DNA of 64,000 nucleotides from Mortierella alpina. Its lineage: Eukaryota > Mortierellomycota > Mortierellomycetes > Mortierellales > Mortierellaceae. The notes beneath the pieces were generated by a model, which saw only the letters and a list, made by a program, of their open reading frames with translations, made no database searches and was not told where the DNA came from. A program made the position numbers and the translations under genes. This document shows positions 62,684-64,000 of this stretch, piece after piece. Where the stretch lies: assembly GCA_029449245.1 (NCBI GenBank), contig JANATF010000004.1, positions 1,488,001 through 1,552,000 on the forward strand, given 5' to 3'. Position 1 is the stretch's first letter. The number at the start of each line of letters is the position of its first letter.

Positions 62684-62836
62684 TCAAAGCGCATCGAGGG
62701 AATAATGTAGCTTGCCCTTGCTCTCCTCCCAGTTCAAGATTTCCATAGCGAAAAACCTGTCTCGAGGCCTCTGCGTTGTGTTCCTCGTCCTCGGCGACAA
62801 AGCGATTCGAGGGTGGGACAGGCCAGACTTTGACAA
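62684..62836 (-). CDS. possible terminal exon of unidentified minus-strand gene
   Basis: After an acceptor CCAATAG on the minus strand, two frames look protein-like. One ends in a natural-looking C-terminus (RFFAMEILNWEESKGKLHYS, then LDAL and stop at 62684-62686). The other starts VKVWPVPPSNRFVAEDEEHN and stays open longer, with C/G-ending codons. They cannot both be right without a further intron. I recognise no family. Confidence 0.3.
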   Translation of the reverse strand: MSKSGLSHPRIALSPRTRNTTQRPRDRFFAMEILNWEESKGKLHYSLDAL

Positions 62837-63460
62837 CTATTGGAAGAAGGGATGCCAACATCCAGAAGGATATTAATATCTTTTGATGAAGCACATGAGA
62901 AAAATGAGCAGAGAAATGAAGGCCCTTGGTTACCTCGACCATCATTCATCCTTCAGTAATCTATCTCCTCAATAGACAGCCCTTTGGCCCATGTCATGCA
63001 CTCCTGGCGACAATGCCCATCCTGCGATCAATCTCTTAGGCACTGCCCAGTGCAAAGACAAAGTCAAAATGGGAACCATCAAGAAACACCTCCCTCATTT
63101 TAATACGAACACTTTCTACGTTTCTGTGCATGCATGGGAAAAGATTTACACACTTTGAACGATGCGTGCATCCATCTCGTACATGCACAGGCATCCCCCT
63201 TTGTCCAAGTTAGATCTAGTGATGAGGAGAAAGATGCGTGTCCTTCAGCGATTGAGAGCAAAAAAATGCGCTCGCTATTGTATGAGCGTGATTGTCAACT
63301 GCGGTTATCGATCACACTGTGCTCCCAACAACGAGTAACTTTTGACGATCAGAATGAACAGAAGGCCTTGCCCGCCTTTGGGCACGTGTCATGGTGCGGC
63401 TGGCGCCCTGTACGAGGAAGCATACGAGCATGAGGTATGAAAGCCATAAAAGGTACATAC

Positions 63461-63595
63461 AAAGCAGCTTGATAAAGTACTTGCTCTTCACGTTCACATG
63501 CCTCAGGTAAAGAGTATGTATGTTGTGTACCTGAGTGTTATCGAACATCAGATGTGGAATGTCACTTTCATCTGCAGATTCTGTGAGCTGCACAG
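63461..63595 (-). CDS. possible internal exon of unidentified minus-strand gene
   Basis: It is bounded by acceptor CCATAG and donor GTATGT on the minus strand and open in one frame (VQLTESADESDIPHLMFDNT, then LYLRHVNVKSKYFIKLL). The composition is protein-like, but no family is recognised. It may belong with the exon-like pieces at 62684-62836 and at the right window edge. Confidence 0.3.
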
Positions 63596-63897
63596 CTATG
63601 GACGACGTTGATTGCTACCAAAAAGCTGATCCGAGATCTAAAGTTCGGTCCAACGTGTGCAAGAAATGAACAGTGTTCCTGGCGCAAGCCCATGTAGACT
63701 TTTTGAGGTGGCAAAGGTAAGCTTTCATTTCTTACCACACCTCTTCTCGATGTCTTTTTTTTCACCGACGTCTATAATGCACACATCGTAGCCTGGATAT
63801 AAACAAACAGCATCAAAACAGGCGCACACGGCACTCGATCTTCCTCTTGTTTTGTTGTTTATGCGCACGACAACGGCCTAGTGCGTCCGTCAAATAC

Positions 63898-64000
63898 CCT
63901 CGTGGGATCAATGGAAGCATCAAGTGCGCTAAAAAAACCACCAGCTCCTAAGGCGCTTGTCAAGGCCCTCTGTTCCTTGCCGTTGAGAGGGTCACCACTC
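63898..64000 (-). CDS. possible exon running off the right window edge
   Basis: Minus-strand frame reads SGDPLNGKEQRALTSALGAG, then FFSALDASIDPTR, followed by a possible donor GTATTT. The opposite strand is also open here, starting at an ATG at 63911, so strand assignment is uncertain. No family recognised. Confidence 0.3.

Overview
This is a eukaryotic nuclear window from a filamentous fungus. Genes carry short GT..AG introns, there are no operons, and the products are fungal (an NDT80/PhoG-type factor, a DUF1776-like protein, a HECT ligase, a kinesin, a Rho GTPase, eS30). The large NACHT-WD40 paralogues, the compact introns and exons reduced to a bare ATG suggest an early-diverging lineage such as Mortierellomycotina. 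That placement is inference. Exon joins below were built by eye from splice sites, reading phase and protein-family logic; no transcript data were available.

Layout: 1-5750 is the 3' part of a giant TOM1/HUWE1-like HECT ubiquitin ligase. 6.4-43.8 kb is an accessory region built around four near full-length, same-strand NLR-like (STAND) genes at 6690-12400, 16209-21923, 23031-28713 and 38062-43781, plus a chimeric relic at 29.5-29.7 kb. Each intact copy has a short helical first exon, then a long exon encoding a helical region, a NACHT NTPase, pentapeptide-like repeats and 14 WD40 repeats. Interleaved are a minus-strand APC amino-acid permease (12.8-15.5 kb), a decayed duplicate of its 5' end (29.7-30.4 kb), an ABCG transporter relic (30.7 kb), a nearly complete ABCG pseudogene (31.3-36.4 kb), a broken DUF1776/SDR-like gene (36.4-37.7 kb) and a MITE-like insertion (21.94-22.23 kb).

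44.1-60.3 kb returns to housekeeping and regulatory genes: a kinesin-7-like motor (minus), a Rho GTPase (plus), a DJ-1/PfpI protein (minus) divergent from ribosomal protein eS30 (plus), a Ser/Thr/Asn-rich protein of unknown function (minus) and an NDT80/PhoG (VIB-1/XprG-like) transcription factor (minus). 60.3-64 kb is mostly promoter-like and low-complexity DNA, with scattered exon-like pieces of an unidentified minus-strand gene that may run off the window.

The most notable signal is the NLR cluster. The paralogues are mosaics: two 5' haplotypes and two 3' haplotypes occur in all four combinations. Their WD40 repeats stay locked in register while a few blade-surface positions vary, and a conserved upstream box and leader intron are shared by the intact copies, the box being missing from the relic. 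The cluster looks like a rapidly evolving non-self-recognition locus. The VIB-1-like factor about 13 kb beyond it is a suggestive but possibly coincidental neighbour.
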